DNA of 64,000 bases from Porphyromonas sp. (lineage in GTDB: Bacteria; Bacteroidota; Bacteroidia; Bacteroidales; Porphyromonadaceae): the NCBI GenBank assembly GCA_022772085.1, contig JALFBN010000011.1, forward strand, positions 1-64,000, in the 5' to 3' direction. The position numbers and the translations under genes are program-made. The notes beneath the pieces were generated by a model, which was not told where the DNA came from, did no database searches, and was given only the letters and a program-made list of their open reading frames with translations. This document shows positions 56,082-64,000 of the stretch, in pieces (the stretch's first letter is position 1; every line of letters starts with the position of its first letter).

Positions 56082-57440
56082 ATGCAAAACATTCTACAAA
56101 AGGCATACTGTATCGTATGCGCCCTTGTTTCCGCAGCAGTACTAAATTCTGCACAACCAGTTCAAGCACAAGAGTCTGTAACACCCGACTCGTTATATAA
56201 GTATTTGGAGCATGCGCCCAAGATGGACTCGTTGCATATTGAAGAGTGGGATCTACCCTCGATCCCTTACCGCTCGTGGCTTGCAGATTGGTTCGCAATG
56301 ACGCCCTCCACGCGCCCGGCTCGTCTGGATCTCCCCAAAGCAATGCCCATGCCCTCTAAAGAGCTGACTTCGCTTCGTTTGGCCAATCCGCTCCAATCGG
56401 TTTTTCAGATAGAGCGTATCGCCGAAGGGTATCAACTCGATGAAAATCTATTCCAAATGATCATGGCGAGCTATCCTCAGCTTTTTAAGGATACCTATTC
56501 GGACCTAGAGGCACACCGCATTACAGCAGAAAAGGTCAATGCTCAAGAAGTTGCCATCACGACAACTCCAGCCGTAGAGGTGCTTGACAACGACCCCATC
56601 TCAGGATTGAGACGCTTCATGGCTCCACGGAAGTATTGGACTCCCGGTTGGAATAGCGTATTACAATTTTCACAAAACTACATCTCCGAAAATTGGCACA
56701 AGGGGGGAAGTAGCAACTTAAACCTATTTTGCAGACAGCACTTCAAACTAGATTATAAGCGAGATCGCCTTTCATGGAATAATGAGTTGGAGTGGCGATT
56801 GAGTCTCTTCACCAGCCCTTCCGATACCATTGGTCGTTATCGTGTGGCAGACGACCTTGTACGCCTCCACACAAATGTGGGTCTTCAAGCGGTCAAAAAC
56901 CTCTTCTACACACTCGACGCAGAAGTACGTACACAGGCCTTCACCATGCGTGAGGAAAATAAAAGACTCGCTCTCAGCGACCTACTATCACCCATTGTAG
57001 CAACTGTCGGATTGGGTATGAAATATGTGTATGAATACAAGTCCCCTACACATTATGGGCACAAAGTGCGCTTTGAGGTCAATCTGGCACCGATTGCCTA
57101 TGACTTCCGTTGGACACAACGCCACGATATTGACCTGGCTCGTCATGGATTCAAGGAGGGCAAAACTCTCTACTCGGCTATTGGTTCGATGCTCCGTGCT
57201 GACCTGCTTTGGGATATTACAGAGTCGATCCGTTGGCAATCTCGTTTCTACTACAACACCAGTTATAAGCGCGTCGAGACAGAGTGGGAAAACGCCTTTA
57301 TATTTGCCCTCTCCAAGTTCTTCTCCACACGTCTGAACGTACATCTTCGTTTCGACGATGCAGCAGCGCACAAGGAAAATCTACTCTCTCGTATTCAGAT
57401 CAACCAGCTCTTGAGTTTTGGTTTTGAGATGAATATTTAG
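56082..57440 (+). CDS. DUF3078-type outer-membrane beta-barrel protein
   Basis: 452 residues. Signal peptide (CIVCALVSAAVLNSAQPVQAQ). N-terminal 170 residues form a soluble part; the C-terminal half is beta-barrel-like with the DUF3078 wording (NYISENWHKGGSSNLNLF, LSWNNELEWRLSLF, RFYYNTSYKRVETEWENAF) and a terminal hydrophobic strand. In Bacteroidetes this family is outer-membrane and of unknown function. Confidence 0.75.
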   Translation: MQNILQKAYCIVCALVSAAVLNSAQPVQAQESVTPDSLYKYLEHAPKMDSLHIEEWDLPSIPYRSWLADWFAMTPSTRPARLDLPKAMPMPSKELTSLRLANPLQSVFQIERIAEGYQLDENLFQMIMASYPQLFKDTYSDLEAHRITAEKVNAQEVAITTTPAVEVLDNDPISGLRRFMAPRKYWTPGWNSVLQFSQNYISENWHKGGSSNLNLFCRQHFKLDYKRDRLSWNNELEWRLSLFTSPSDTIGRYRVADDLVRLHTNVGLQAVKNLFYTLDAEVRTQAFTMREENKRLALSDLLSPIVATVGLGMKYVYEYKSPTHYGHKVRFEVNLAPIAYDFRWTQRHDIDLARHGFKEGKTLYSAIGSMLRADLLWDITESIRWQSRFYYNTSYKRVETEWENAFIFALSKFFSTRLNVHLRFDDAAAHKENLLSRIQINQLLSFGFEMNI

Positions 57441-57731
57441 GGAACAAGGAGACCTCTCTGTGTGGAATCTTCAATATAGGAGATCTACATAAATGCCCTT
57501 GACAACGGAACTTTTTACAATATCGTAAGAGATCATTTTGCCCGAAAACAAATCGGTCTAAAAACAAGAAAGTAGATAATTATTTTGCCTAGAATAGTCC
57601 CTACTTGAGATAAAAAGATTAGATTTGCGGATGAATTGGAAAAGAGGGAGCGCCCTTGATCTGAGTCAAATACTTCAAGTAATTGATAGTCAAACATTAA
57701 AAGATTAAGCACTGGAAAAGTGCAACAAAGA

Positions 57732-57819
57732 GGAGAGATGCTCGAGTGGTTGAAGAGGCACGCCTGGAAAGTGTGTAAACGCCAAAAGTGTTTCATGGGT
57801 TCGAATCCCATTCTCTCCG
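57732..57819 (+). tRNA. tRNA-Ser (anticodon GGA)
   Basis: 88 bases. Acceptor arms GGAGAGA (57732-57738) and TCTCTCC (57812-57818) with discriminator G. D arm begins GCTCGAGTGGTTGAAGAGGC; anticodon loop CTGGAAA gives anticodon GGA (codons UCC/UCU). A long variable arm (class II) and T arm TGGGTTCGAATCCCA follow. No CCA is encoded. The 290 bases between the DUF3078 gene and this tRNA hold no other gene; a TAGATTTG at 57620-57627 may be its promoter box. Confidence 0.95.
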
Positions 57820-57945
57820 CTAAGAGGGAGTGGCTGGTCTCCACCCTTTAGGGACAACGAGAGGGATAGCAAGAGGGGCACCACCTCCATCTACCATATA
57901 AGAATAAAAATTAAAAGACAGAAACAATTTAAATTCAATGTCAAG

Positions 57946-58767
57946 ATGAAAAAGTTTTTTGTAACTCTTGCTTGTACCGCCTTATTGTCAGTGAGCATGA
58001 CTACTGCTTTGTGGGCTCAAGACCAACCTGCTGAGGCTCCTGCTACTGAAGACGTAGTAGCTACTGTTGAGGAGGCTACCGAACAAGTAGAAACCCCTGA
58101 TGCAACAGCTACAGAAGCTCCTGCTGAAGAGGCTGGGTTCCACCAAGCTCTCAAGACGAAGTTTATCGAGGGGGGAGCTGACTTTATGGCGATCATCGCA
58201 CTCGCTCTTATCCTTGGTCTTGCTCTCTGTATGGAGCGCATCATCTACCTCAACCTCTCTGACACTAACGTAGACAAACTCCTTAAGGGTATTGAAGACG
58301 CTCTTGCTCGTGGCGACGTAGAAGGTGCTAAGAAGGTAGCTCGCGAAACTCGTGGTCCCGTTGCCTCTATTGCTTACCAAGGGCTTATGCGTATGGATCA
58401 AGGCGTTGACATTGTAGAACGCTCTATCACCTCATACGGTGGTGTACAAGGTGGTCTTCTCGAAAAGAACCTCTCTTGGATCACCCTCTTTATCGCAATG
58501 GCTCCCTCTCTCGGGTTCCTTGGTACTGTGGTAGGTATGGTTATGGCATTCGACAAGATTGAGAAGGTAGGTGATATCAGCCCAACGGTCGTTGCCGGCG
58601 GTATGAAAGTGGCTCTTATCACTACGATCTTCGGTCTTATCGTAGCTCTTATCCTTCAACTTTTCTATAACTACATCCTCAGTAAGGTAGAAGCTATCCT
58701 CAATAAGATGGAAGATGCCTCTATCTCACTCCTCGACTTGGTTATCAAGTACAATATCAAAAAGTAA
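57946..58767 (+). CDS. exbB: ExbB/TolQ-family proton channel subunit
   Basis: 273 residues. An N-terminal signal-like helix and an Ala/Glu-rich periplasmic linker (APATEDVVATVEEATEQVET) precede the family core: IIALALILGLALCMERIIYL (helix 1), LSWITLFIAMAPSLGFLGTVVGMV (helix 2 with TVVGM) and AGGMKVALITTIFGLIVALI (helix 3 with conserved Thr). Forms with ExbD the proton-driven motor that powers TonB or related outer-membrane transport or gliding/T9SS-type functions. The acidic N-terminal extension is typical of Bacteroidetes. Confidence 0.9.
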   Translation: MKKFFVTLACTALLSVSMTTALWAQDQPAEAPATEDVVATVEEATEQVETPDATATEAPAEEAGFHQALKTKFIEGGADFMAIIALALILGLALCMERIIYLNLSDTNVDKLLKGIEDALARGDVEGAKKVARETRGPVASIAYQGLMRMDQGVDIVERSITSYGGVQGGLLEKNLSWITLFIAMAPSLGFLGTVVGMVMAFDKIEKVGDISPTVVAGGMKVALITTIFGLIVALILQLFYNYILSKVEAILNKMEDASISLLDLVIKYNIKK

Positions 58768-58787
58768 TTACCCCCATTAGTGTAGTT

Positions 58788-59267
58788 ATGTCTGTAACAA
58801 AATCAAGAAAGATATCCAGCTGGACGCTCCTCGTTCTCTTGGCTGTCTCTGTCATCATGTGTATCGCTTTCTTTATGGGAGGATCGCACATGGAGGGCAC
58901 GAACAAAGCCTATGAGCTTACGGGTGCATTCCTTGGGTGGGTATACGCGCTCACAGGCCTAACCCTAGTGGTTACCTTGTGCTTTGCAGTAGCTAGCTTC
59001 CTAAGGAGCTTCAAGCAAAACTCGAAAAAAGCTCTCACTAGCCTCATTGGTGTAGTAGCTCTTATCCTACTCCTCGTGATCACTTACGCCATCGGTAATG
59101 GTGATCCGGCAGCCATGTCTGCTGTTAATGAAGACTCTCAAAAGTACCTTACCTCAGGTTGGCTCAAAACGGCTGATATGGTACTTTATAGCAGCTATGC
59201 CCTCATCGCAGCAACTCTCGTTCTCATCATTTGGGGAGCTATTCGCCGTAATACATCTAAGAAGTAA
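58788..59267 (+). CDS. Four-helix membrane protein of the exbB-exbD operon
   Basis: 159 residues, four predicted membrane helices (WTLLVLLAVSVIMCIAFFMG, GWVYALTGLTLVVTLCFAVA, SLIGVVALILLLVITYAIG, YSSYALIAATLVLIIWGAI). No named family recognised. It lies between exbB and the first exbD with 20- and 24-base gaps, an arrangement seen in other Bacteroidales, so it is likely part of the same membrane complex. Confidence 0.75.
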   Translation: MSVTKSRKISSWTLLVLLAVSVIMCIAFFMGGSHMEGTNKAYELTGAFLGWVYALTGLTLVVTLCFAVASFLRSFKQNSKKALTSLIGVVALILLLVITYAIGNGDPAAMSAVNEDSQKYLTSGWLKTADMVLYSSYALIAATLVLIIWGAIRRNTSKK

Positions 59268-59291
59268 TTATCAAATAATCAGTAAAGAGCA

Positions 59292-59900
59292 ATGGCTAGA
59301 TCTAAAAAGAAAGTACCAGGCATCAATGGTTCGTCTATGGCCGATATCTCTTTTATTCTTCTGATCTTCTTTTTGATAACTACTTCAATGGATACGGATA
59401 AGGGTATTAAGCGTCGTCTGCCGCCGCTCGTACCCAAAGAAGAACAACATGATGATATAGAGATTAACGATCGCAACATTATGCAGTTGCTCGTTAATCG
59501 TAACGACCAGATTGCTGTGTTGCGTAAGACGGCAGGAGGAGAGTCTACTCAAATCGTCTCTATCGACGACCTCAAGGAGCGTGTAAAGGAATTTGTGGTA
59601 AACCCCAAGAATAGTCCGGATCTGCCCGAAAAAGAAACTCGTGAGGTTCCTGGGCTTGGGATGGTGGAGACCACAACTCTCAGCTATGCCATCTCTCTGA
59701 AAAACGAGGTAGAGACCAGCTATCAGATGTTTATCAATGTGCAAAACGAGATCCTCAAGGCTTACAATGAAATTTGGGACGAGTATGCTCGTATGAAGTT
59801 TAATACTTCTTACGAAGAGTTGAGTGCCGATAAGCAAAAGATGATCCTCGATGTGTACCCGATGCACCTCTCTGAAATGCCTTTGTCAAATCTCAAGTAA
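59292..59900 (+). CDS. exbD: ExbD-family protein, first copy
   Basis: 202 residues. One N-terminal membrane helix with the proton-carrying Asp in SMADISFILLIFFLITTSM, then a periplasmic domain with the Pro-rich start RRLPPLVPKEEQ. It is longer than E. coli ExbD (141), with an extra central region (ETREVPGLGMVETTTLSYA). Seventeen bases before the second exbD. Confidence 0.9.
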   Translation: MARSKKKVPGINGSSMADISFILLIFFLITTSMDTDKGIKRRLPPLVPKEEQHDDIEINDRNIMQLLVNRNDQIAVLRKTAGGESTQIVSIDDLKERVKEFVVNPKNSPDLPEKETREVPGLGMVETTTLSYAISLKNEVETSYQMFINVQNEILKAYNEIWDEYARMKFNTSYEELSADKQKMILDVYPMHLSEMPLSNLK

Positions 59901-59917
59901 ATAGGAGGAAGATCGTA

Positions 59918-60403
59918 ATGGGAAAATTCAGTAAAAACGGTGGCCGCGAGATGCCGGAGCTTAACACCTCCTCTCTCCCTGACCTTATATTTGCATTCCT
60001 GTTCTTTATCATGATGGTTACCAGCATACGTGAAGTAACTGCCAAGGTTGAGTACAGCAATCTTCCTCGTGCTACGGAGCTTACAAAGCTTGAAGAGAAG
60101 TCACTAGTGTCTTACCTCTATGTAGGGAAACCTATTGCGGCCTATCGCACGAAGTTCGGTAATAACTCTTGCATCCAAATCAATGACAAGATCATACAAA
60201 ATACGGAGCTTGTATATGACTTTGTAAAGCAAGAAGAAGCTAAGATCCCCGATGAACGGAAGAAACTTCTGACCATTTCAATCAAGGCTGATGCCGACAC
60301 AAAGATGAAGATTATATCGGATATCAAGTTTCAACTTCGCCGTGCCGATGCACTTAATATAAGCTATTCGGCACGCCAACCGGGAGGTCAGCAAAGTAAG
60401 TAA
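59918..60403 (+). CDS. exbD: ExbD-family protein, second copy
   Basis: 161 residues. Membrane helix with conserved Asp in SSLPDLIFAFLFFIMMV, periplasmic part ending ISDIKFQLRRADALNISYSA (the family C-terminal motif). Two different ExbD subunits in one operon suggest a heteromeric stator partner set for ExbB. A terminator hairpin follows. Confidence 0.9.
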   Translation: MGKFSKNGGREMPELNTSSLPDLIFAFLFFIMMVTSIREVTAKVEYSNLPRATELTKLEEKSLVSYLYVGKPIAAYRTKFGNNSCIQINDKIIQNTELVYDFVKQEEAKIPDERKKLLTISIKADADTKMKIISDIKFQLRRADALNISYSARQPGGQQSK

Positions 60404-60456
60404 TAGTGGCAGACGCCCGATTGGGAGGTGGAAACATCATCTCACTCTAGTAAAGA

Positions 60457-60492
60457 AAGATGCTTGCCTTCGTGGTGGGCATCTTCTTTTTT
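60457..60492 (+). terminator. Terminator of the exb operon
   Basis: AAGATGC (60457-60463) pairs with GCATCTT (60479-60485), with further partial pairing inside, followed by CTTTTTT. Confidence 0.65.
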
Positions 60493-60649
60493 ATAGCTAA
60501 TCTCATCATCGAAGAAAACATAGAGATAGAAGGATAAGATATAATACTCGACTCACGAAGCACGGTGACAATCTGATCCTTTCACTGCAAAAACGCCATG
60601 GTCAAATATTAGAAATAACTCCTTAATAGGACATACACTTCTTGGTATC

Positions 60650-61222
60650 ATGTTTATACTCATTGGTATTGGAGTTTTTGTTGCAACCTTGCTAGCAATT
60701 CGCTTTGTGGGTATTCCATCAAGAAATGGCAAGAAAACTCTCACAAAATCAAGCAGAGAAATCCTTAAAAAGGACTGGAAACCCATATCGAACACCCGTA
60801 TAGAGTTGGTACAAGACCACGGCGCAATGAAGTATGCCGACCTTATCGACCAAATCGAAGAATATCCCGAGGATGATGGGCTTCCCTATCTACGAGGGAT
60901 TGATACCCTACACCTACCAGGACGCGATAACTATCAAAACTATCCGATAGTCGGCATGTATTACCATGCTCTCCCTCAGGATACGGGTATTCACAATGGC
61001 TATGCAAAACGAATTTTAGACAATCCACACGATCTCTTTGCAGTGGGGATTTTCAACAAAGAGGGGATACTCCTAGCCTACATTCCACGAGAAGAGAACA
61101 AAAAACTATGGGAACGACTCAATCAGATGGAGGGAGGAATAGCCCATGCCTATTACATGATCCGCCTATTGCATTGGGACTACCAAACCTATGAAGGTTC
61201 CTGCTGGATCAAAATAGAATAG
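60650..61222 (+). CDS. Hypothetical membrane-anchored protein (HIRAN-like region)
   Basis: 190 residues. One N-terminal helix (MFILIGIGVFVATLLAIRFVG), a basic stretch, then a soluble part of about 140 residues. The phrases VGMYYHALPQDTGIHNGYAK and LFAVGIFNKEGILLAYIPRE resemble the HIRAN fold (V.G..Y.......G...L......N..DP.AV.V....G..LGYIP), normally a DNA-end-binding domain; here it is attached to a membrane anchor. The match is by eye and weak. Between the exb operon and cysS. Confidence 0.5.
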   Translation: MFILIGIGVFVATLLAIRFVGIPSRNGKKTLTKSSREILKKDWKPISNTRIELVQDHGAMKYADLIDQIEEYPEDDGLPYLRGIDTLHLPGRDNYQNYPIVGMYYHALPQDTGIHNGYAKRILDNPHDLFAVGIFNKEGILLAYIPREENKKLWERLNQMEGGIAHAYYMIRLLHWDYQTYEGSCWIKIE

Positions 61223-61255
61223 CTCTTAAAACAATGTGAGTTGCAGGGTATTCGT

Positions 61256-61263
61256 TACCTTTG
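61256..61263 (+). promoter_or_regulatory. -7 box of cysS
   Basis: TACCTTTG (TANNTTTG), 34 bases before the cysS ATG at 61298; excludes the upstream TTG start at 61241. Confidence 0.5.
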
Positions 61264-61297
61264 CATGCATAAATATAGTATACTAGTCAAGATTAAG

Positions 61298-62773
61298 ATG
61301 GAACACCCCTTTCACCTCTATAATACGCTTTCACGTAAAAAGGAGCAGTTTGTCCCTATTGCTGCTCCCCATGTAGGACTTTATGTATGTGGTCCGACAG
61401 TCTATGGAGATGCGCATCTAGGTCATGCTCGTCCTGCAATTACCTTTGATATACTCTACCGTTACCTCACCCATTTGGGATATAAGGTGCGCTATGTGCG
61501 TAACATTACAGATGTGGGACACCTTGAAGCTGATGCGGACGATGGTGAGGACAAAGTGGCAAAAAAAGCTCGTTTAGAGCAATTAGAGCCCATGGAGGTG
61601 GTGCAATTTTACCTCACACGTTACCGCCATGCAATGGAGGCTCTTAATGTATTGCCTCCCAGTATAGAGCCTATGGCTAGTGGACACATCATAGAGCAGA
61701 TCAAATTAGTTGAGGAGATCCTTAATGCAGGATATGCCTATGTAAGTAAGGGATCGGTTTACTTTGATGTCGAAAAATTTAACCGAGAACGGGGGTATGG
61801 CAAGCTCAGTGGACGCAACGTAGAGGATATGCTTTCGAATACACGTTCGCTGGATGGTCAAGATGAAAAACGAAATCCTTTGGACTTTGCATTGTGGAAG
61901 TGCGCCAAGCCCGAGCATCTAATGCATTGGCCCAGCCCTTGGAGTGAAGGATTCCCCGGCTGGCACTGCGAGTGCACGGCAATGGGAAGAAAGTATCTCG
62001 GAGAGCAATTCGATATTCATGGAGGGGGGATGGACCTTGTCTTTCCACATCATGAATGTGAAATTGCTCAGGCGGAGGCTTCCATGGGGCATGAACTCGT
62101 CCGTTATTGGATGCACAATAACATGATCACCATTGAGGGCAAGAAGATGGGCAAGAGTTACGGCAATTTCATCACTCTTGACCAATTCTTTGGAGGGAGT
62201 CATCCCAAACTGACTGAAGCCTACTCCCCCATGACGATTCGTTTCTTCATCCTCGGAGCACATTACAGAGGAACGGTGGATTTTAGCAATGAAGCACTAC
62301 AAGCGGCTCGCAAAGGGCTGACACGTCTCCTTGACGCTTATACACTCTTAGGGAAATTGACAGCTGGCACGACAAGCACTTTCGATCCCAAAGAGATCGA
62401 AAGGGCCGCACGGGAGGCGATGAACGACGATCTAAACACCCCGATCGTTATTGCAACCCTCTTCGAGGCAGCCACCAGGATAAACCGACTTCGTAACGGA
62501 GAGGACTCCCTCTCCGAGACGGATCTCGAGGAGCTCAAACGCATCTTCCACCTCTATCTGTTCGACATACTCGGGCTTCAAGACGAGAGAGAGTCGGGAT
62601 CTAATGGGAGTGAAGCCTACAAGGGAGCCGTCGATCTCTTGATGGATATCCGCAAGACTGCCAAAGATAATAAGGACTGGGCAACCTCAGACAAGATACG
62701 AGATCGCCTTGCAGAGCTTGGTTTTATCGTAAAAGATACCAAGCAAGGTGCGGAGTGGACCCTTGGAGAGTAA
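61298..62773 (+). CDS. cysS: Cysteinyl-tRNA synthetase
   Basis: 491 residues from ATG 61298 ([20 protein letters not shown]). Class I synthetase: [20 protein letters not shown] (zinc Cys and the HIGH motif as HLGH), [17 protein letters not shown] (zinc Cys), [16 protein letters not shown], and [14 protein letters not shown] (KMSKS motif as KMGKS). Full length. The glycosyltransferase gene starts eight bases after the stop. Confidence 0.95.
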   Translation: MEHPFHLYNTLSRKKEQFVPIAAPHVGLYVCGPTVYGDAHLGHARPAITFDILYRYLTHLGYKVRYVRNITDVGHLEADADDGEDKVAKKARLEQLEPMEVVQFYLTRYRHAMEALNVLPPSIEPMASGHIIEQIKLVEEILNAGYAYVSKGSVYFDVEKFNRERGYGKLSGRNVEDMLSNTRSLDGQDEKRNPLDFALWKCAKPEHLMHWPSPWSEGFPGWHCECTAMGRKYLGEQFDIHGGGMDLVFPHHECEIAQAEASMGHELVRYWMHNNMITIEGKKMGKSYGNFITLDQFFGGSHPKLTEAYSPMTIRFFILGAHYRGTVDFSNEALQAARKGLTRLLDAYTLLGKLTAGTTSTFDPKEIERAAREAMNDDLNTPIVIATLFEAATRINRLRNGEDSLSETDLEELKRIFHLYLFDILGLQDERESGSNGSEAYKGAVDLLMDIRKTAKDNKDWATSDKIRDRLAELGFIVKDTKQGAEWTLGE

Positions 62774-62780
62774 AGGAGAC

Positions 62781-63821
62781 ATGGAAGAGCTTCTTCTCTC
62801 TCTCCTCGTACCGGTGTATAACCGCCCCGATGAAGTCAAAGAACTACTCGCTTCTCTCGTGGGGCAAGCCCCCTTCTGCTACGAACTGATCCTTGTGGAA
62901 GATGGCTCTACAATGCCTTGCCAAGAGGTGGTTGCTAAGTACGAAGGGGCTTTTCCAATCCAATACATAACAATCCCCAATGGGGGGCCATCCAATGCTC
63001 GCAACGTAGGGAGTACGTATGCCCACGGTCGTTATTTAGTGATTTTGGACTCTGATGTGGAACTTCCCTCGGGTTACATTCGTCATGTAACGGAGGCGAT
63101 TCAACGATACGAAGCCGAAGGAACTCCGCTAGATGCCTTTGGAGGACCGGATGCTGCGGATGAGCATTTTACCAATGTACAGAAAGCGATCAATTACTCG
63201 ATGACCAGCTTCCTCACTACGGGGGGGATCCGAGGAGGGAAGCGTCGCATAAGTCACTACTTTCCTCGAAGCTTCAATATGGGATGCCGTCGCCTGCTCT
63301 ACAAAGAAATGGGGGGCTTTGATGCTCAAATGCGTTTTGGTGAAGATTTGGACTTTAGTATGCGACTCTACGAACGTGGAGCGCATATCGTACTGCTAGA
63401 AGAGGCACAAGTCTATCACAAGAGACGTGTAGACTTCCACAAGTTTTTCCGACAAGTTTTTAATAGCGGCATTGCTCGCATACATCTCAGTAGGCGTCAC
63501 CCGGGGAGTCTGAAGCTCATCCATCTACTGCCCTCCATCGCCACGGTAGGCATTGTAGGACTCTTAACCTTGGGTATCATACTCTTGCCCTTTCTCGGGT
63601 GGTTGGCCCTAATGGCATGGCTGCCGGTGGTACTCTTAGCACTGCTCTTCTTTGTAGATGCTTGGAGCAAAACACATTCTTTTTACATTGCACTCCTCTC
63701 CATCAGAGCCTCTTTCACACAAGTTATCGGATATGGTACCGGACTTCTCGTAGCCTCTTGGCGGTGTCTTGTACTTCACCAACCTGAATTTTCCGCATTC
63801 AAGCAAAATTTCTATAAGTAA
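62781..63821 (+). CDS. Family 2 glycosyltransferase, membrane-anchored
   Basis: 346 residues from ATG 62781 (MEELLLSLLVPVYNRPDEV). GT-A fold: LVEDGSTMPCQEV, NGGPSNARNVGSTYAHGRYL, ILDSDVELPSG (DxD) and NMGCRRLLYKEMGGFDAQMR followed by FGEDLDFSMRLYERG (catalytic-base region). Two C-terminal helices (IATVGIVGLLTLGIILLPFL, WLPVVLLALLFFVDAW) anchor it. Donor and acceptor unknown; probably a surface polysaccharide or glycan lipid. Confidence 0.9.
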   Translation: MEELLLSLLVPVYNRPDEVKELLASLVGQAPFCYELILVEDGSTMPCQEVVAKYEGAFPIQYITIPNGGPSNARNVGSTYAHGRYLVILDSDVELPSGYIRHVTEAIQRYEAEGTPLDAFGGPDAADEHFTNVQKAINYSMTSFLTTGGIRGGKRRISHYFPRSFNMGCRRLLYKEMGGFDAQMRFGEDLDFSMRLYERGAHIVLLEEAQVYHKRRVDFHKFFRQVFNSGIARIHLSRRHPGSLKLIHLLPSIATVGIVGLLTLGIILLPFLGWLALMAWLPVVLLALLFFVDAWSKTHSFYIALLSIRASFTQVIGYGTGLLVASWRCLVLHQPEFSAFKQNFYK

Positions 63822-63822
63822 A

Positions 63823-64000
63823 ATGGCCTATACATTATCGGACAGACTTCGTAAAATCATACCCTACGTAGGTATAATTTTCTTTTTTGCTCTCATTACA
63901 TTCATCTACTTTGCCCCTGCCAACCTGGAGGGGAGAGTTCTTTTCCAACAGGATATTGCAGGAGCTTCGGGTACAGCTCAAGACGTACGGGATTTTGAAG
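63823..64000 (+). CDS. Start of a large membrane protein (YfhO-like), cut by window edge
   Basis: Fifty-nine codons from ATG 63823: MAYTLSDRLRKIIPYVGII, a membrane helix (FFFALITFIYFAPANL), then EGRVLFQQDIAGASGTAQDV. The phrase L(E)G(K/R)VL.Q.DI.....A.....F after the first helix resembles the start of YfhO-family glycosyltransferase-like membrane proteins of Bacteroidetes. Too little is present for certainty. Confidence 0.5.
   Translation, partial: MAYTLSDRLRKIIPYVGIIFFFALITFIYFAPANLEGRVLFQQDIAGASGTAQDVRDFE

Noticed and set aside
1..64000. CRISPR array
   Set aside because: No regularly spaced repeats and no cas genes seen anywhere in the window.

Overview
The window looks like a chromosomal segment of a Bacteroidales bacterium, most likely a Porphyromonas or close relative. 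This rests on protein families rather than any database search: an internalin-J-like leucine-rich-repeat protein with a type IX secretion C-terminus, a lipoprotein of the glutaminyl-cyclase type known from P. gingivalis, DUF3078/DUF5020/DUF6263 proteins, an ExbB-ExbD-ExbD cluster, class I fumarase and RibBA. Several genes carry the Bacteroidetes -7 promoter box TANNTTTG and few have a Shine-Dalgarno sequence. TGA is a normal stop here (galE, tpx, the GNAT gene).

Bases 1-25500 are an accessory, island-like region. It opens with the first 69 codons of a tyrosine recombinase (minus strand), a decayed recombinase C-terminus, two helix-turn-helix genes, a probable oriT and a mobA-mobB pair whose mobB has been fused by deletion to the tail of a coupling-protein gene: the wreck of a mobilizable element. 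Next is a run of defence-type genes on the minus strand. First is a three-gene unit with its own promoter box: a GHKL ATPase with a STAS-like front part, a DUF4325 STAS-like protein and a two-helix membrane protein (3127-5145). Then comes a cassette read from 15303 down to 5184: XRE regulator, PLD/SNF2-type helicase, DinD, DUF4391 protein, type III methyltransferase Mod (with an in-frame TGA) and type III restriction subunit Res. Remnants follow: a broken ISAs1 element with clear terminal repeats, a scrap of an ICE-type DNA methylase/helicase, and a decayed IS30 element. The right end of the IS30 element abuts the promoter of the most unusual gene here, a 1275-residue STAND NTPase (18249-22076) with an N-terminal DUF4062/TIR-like domain, TPR-like repeats and a C-terminal DUF1704-type zinc peptidase. 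An intact IS481 element, a frameshifted recombinase and an AraC regulator close the island.

Bases 25500-64000 are ordinary core genome, mostly on the plus strand: queF, a lipid kinase, two tandem Ca2+/Na+ antiporters, an FHA protein, gmd-fcl (GDP-fucose), a cysteine desulfidase-like protein, a polysaccharide co-polymerase-like protein, pncB-nadD (NAD), galE and engB (minus), an NTF2-like lipoprotein and AraC regulator (minus), an LRR surface protein, a YjgP/YjgQ permease (LptF/G), ribBA, small envelope proteins, an ECF sigma factor, fumarase, a thioredoxin lipoprotein and tpx (peroxide defence), glutaminyl cyclase, sufE, a DUF2156-GNAT pair, a DUF3078 protein, tRNA-Ser, an exbB-exbD energy-transducing operon, cysS, a family 2 glycosyltransferase and the start of a large membrane protein.

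The strongest candidates for an undescribed system are the DUF4062-STAND-TPR-DUF1704 protein and the GHKL/STAS/membrane-protein trio.
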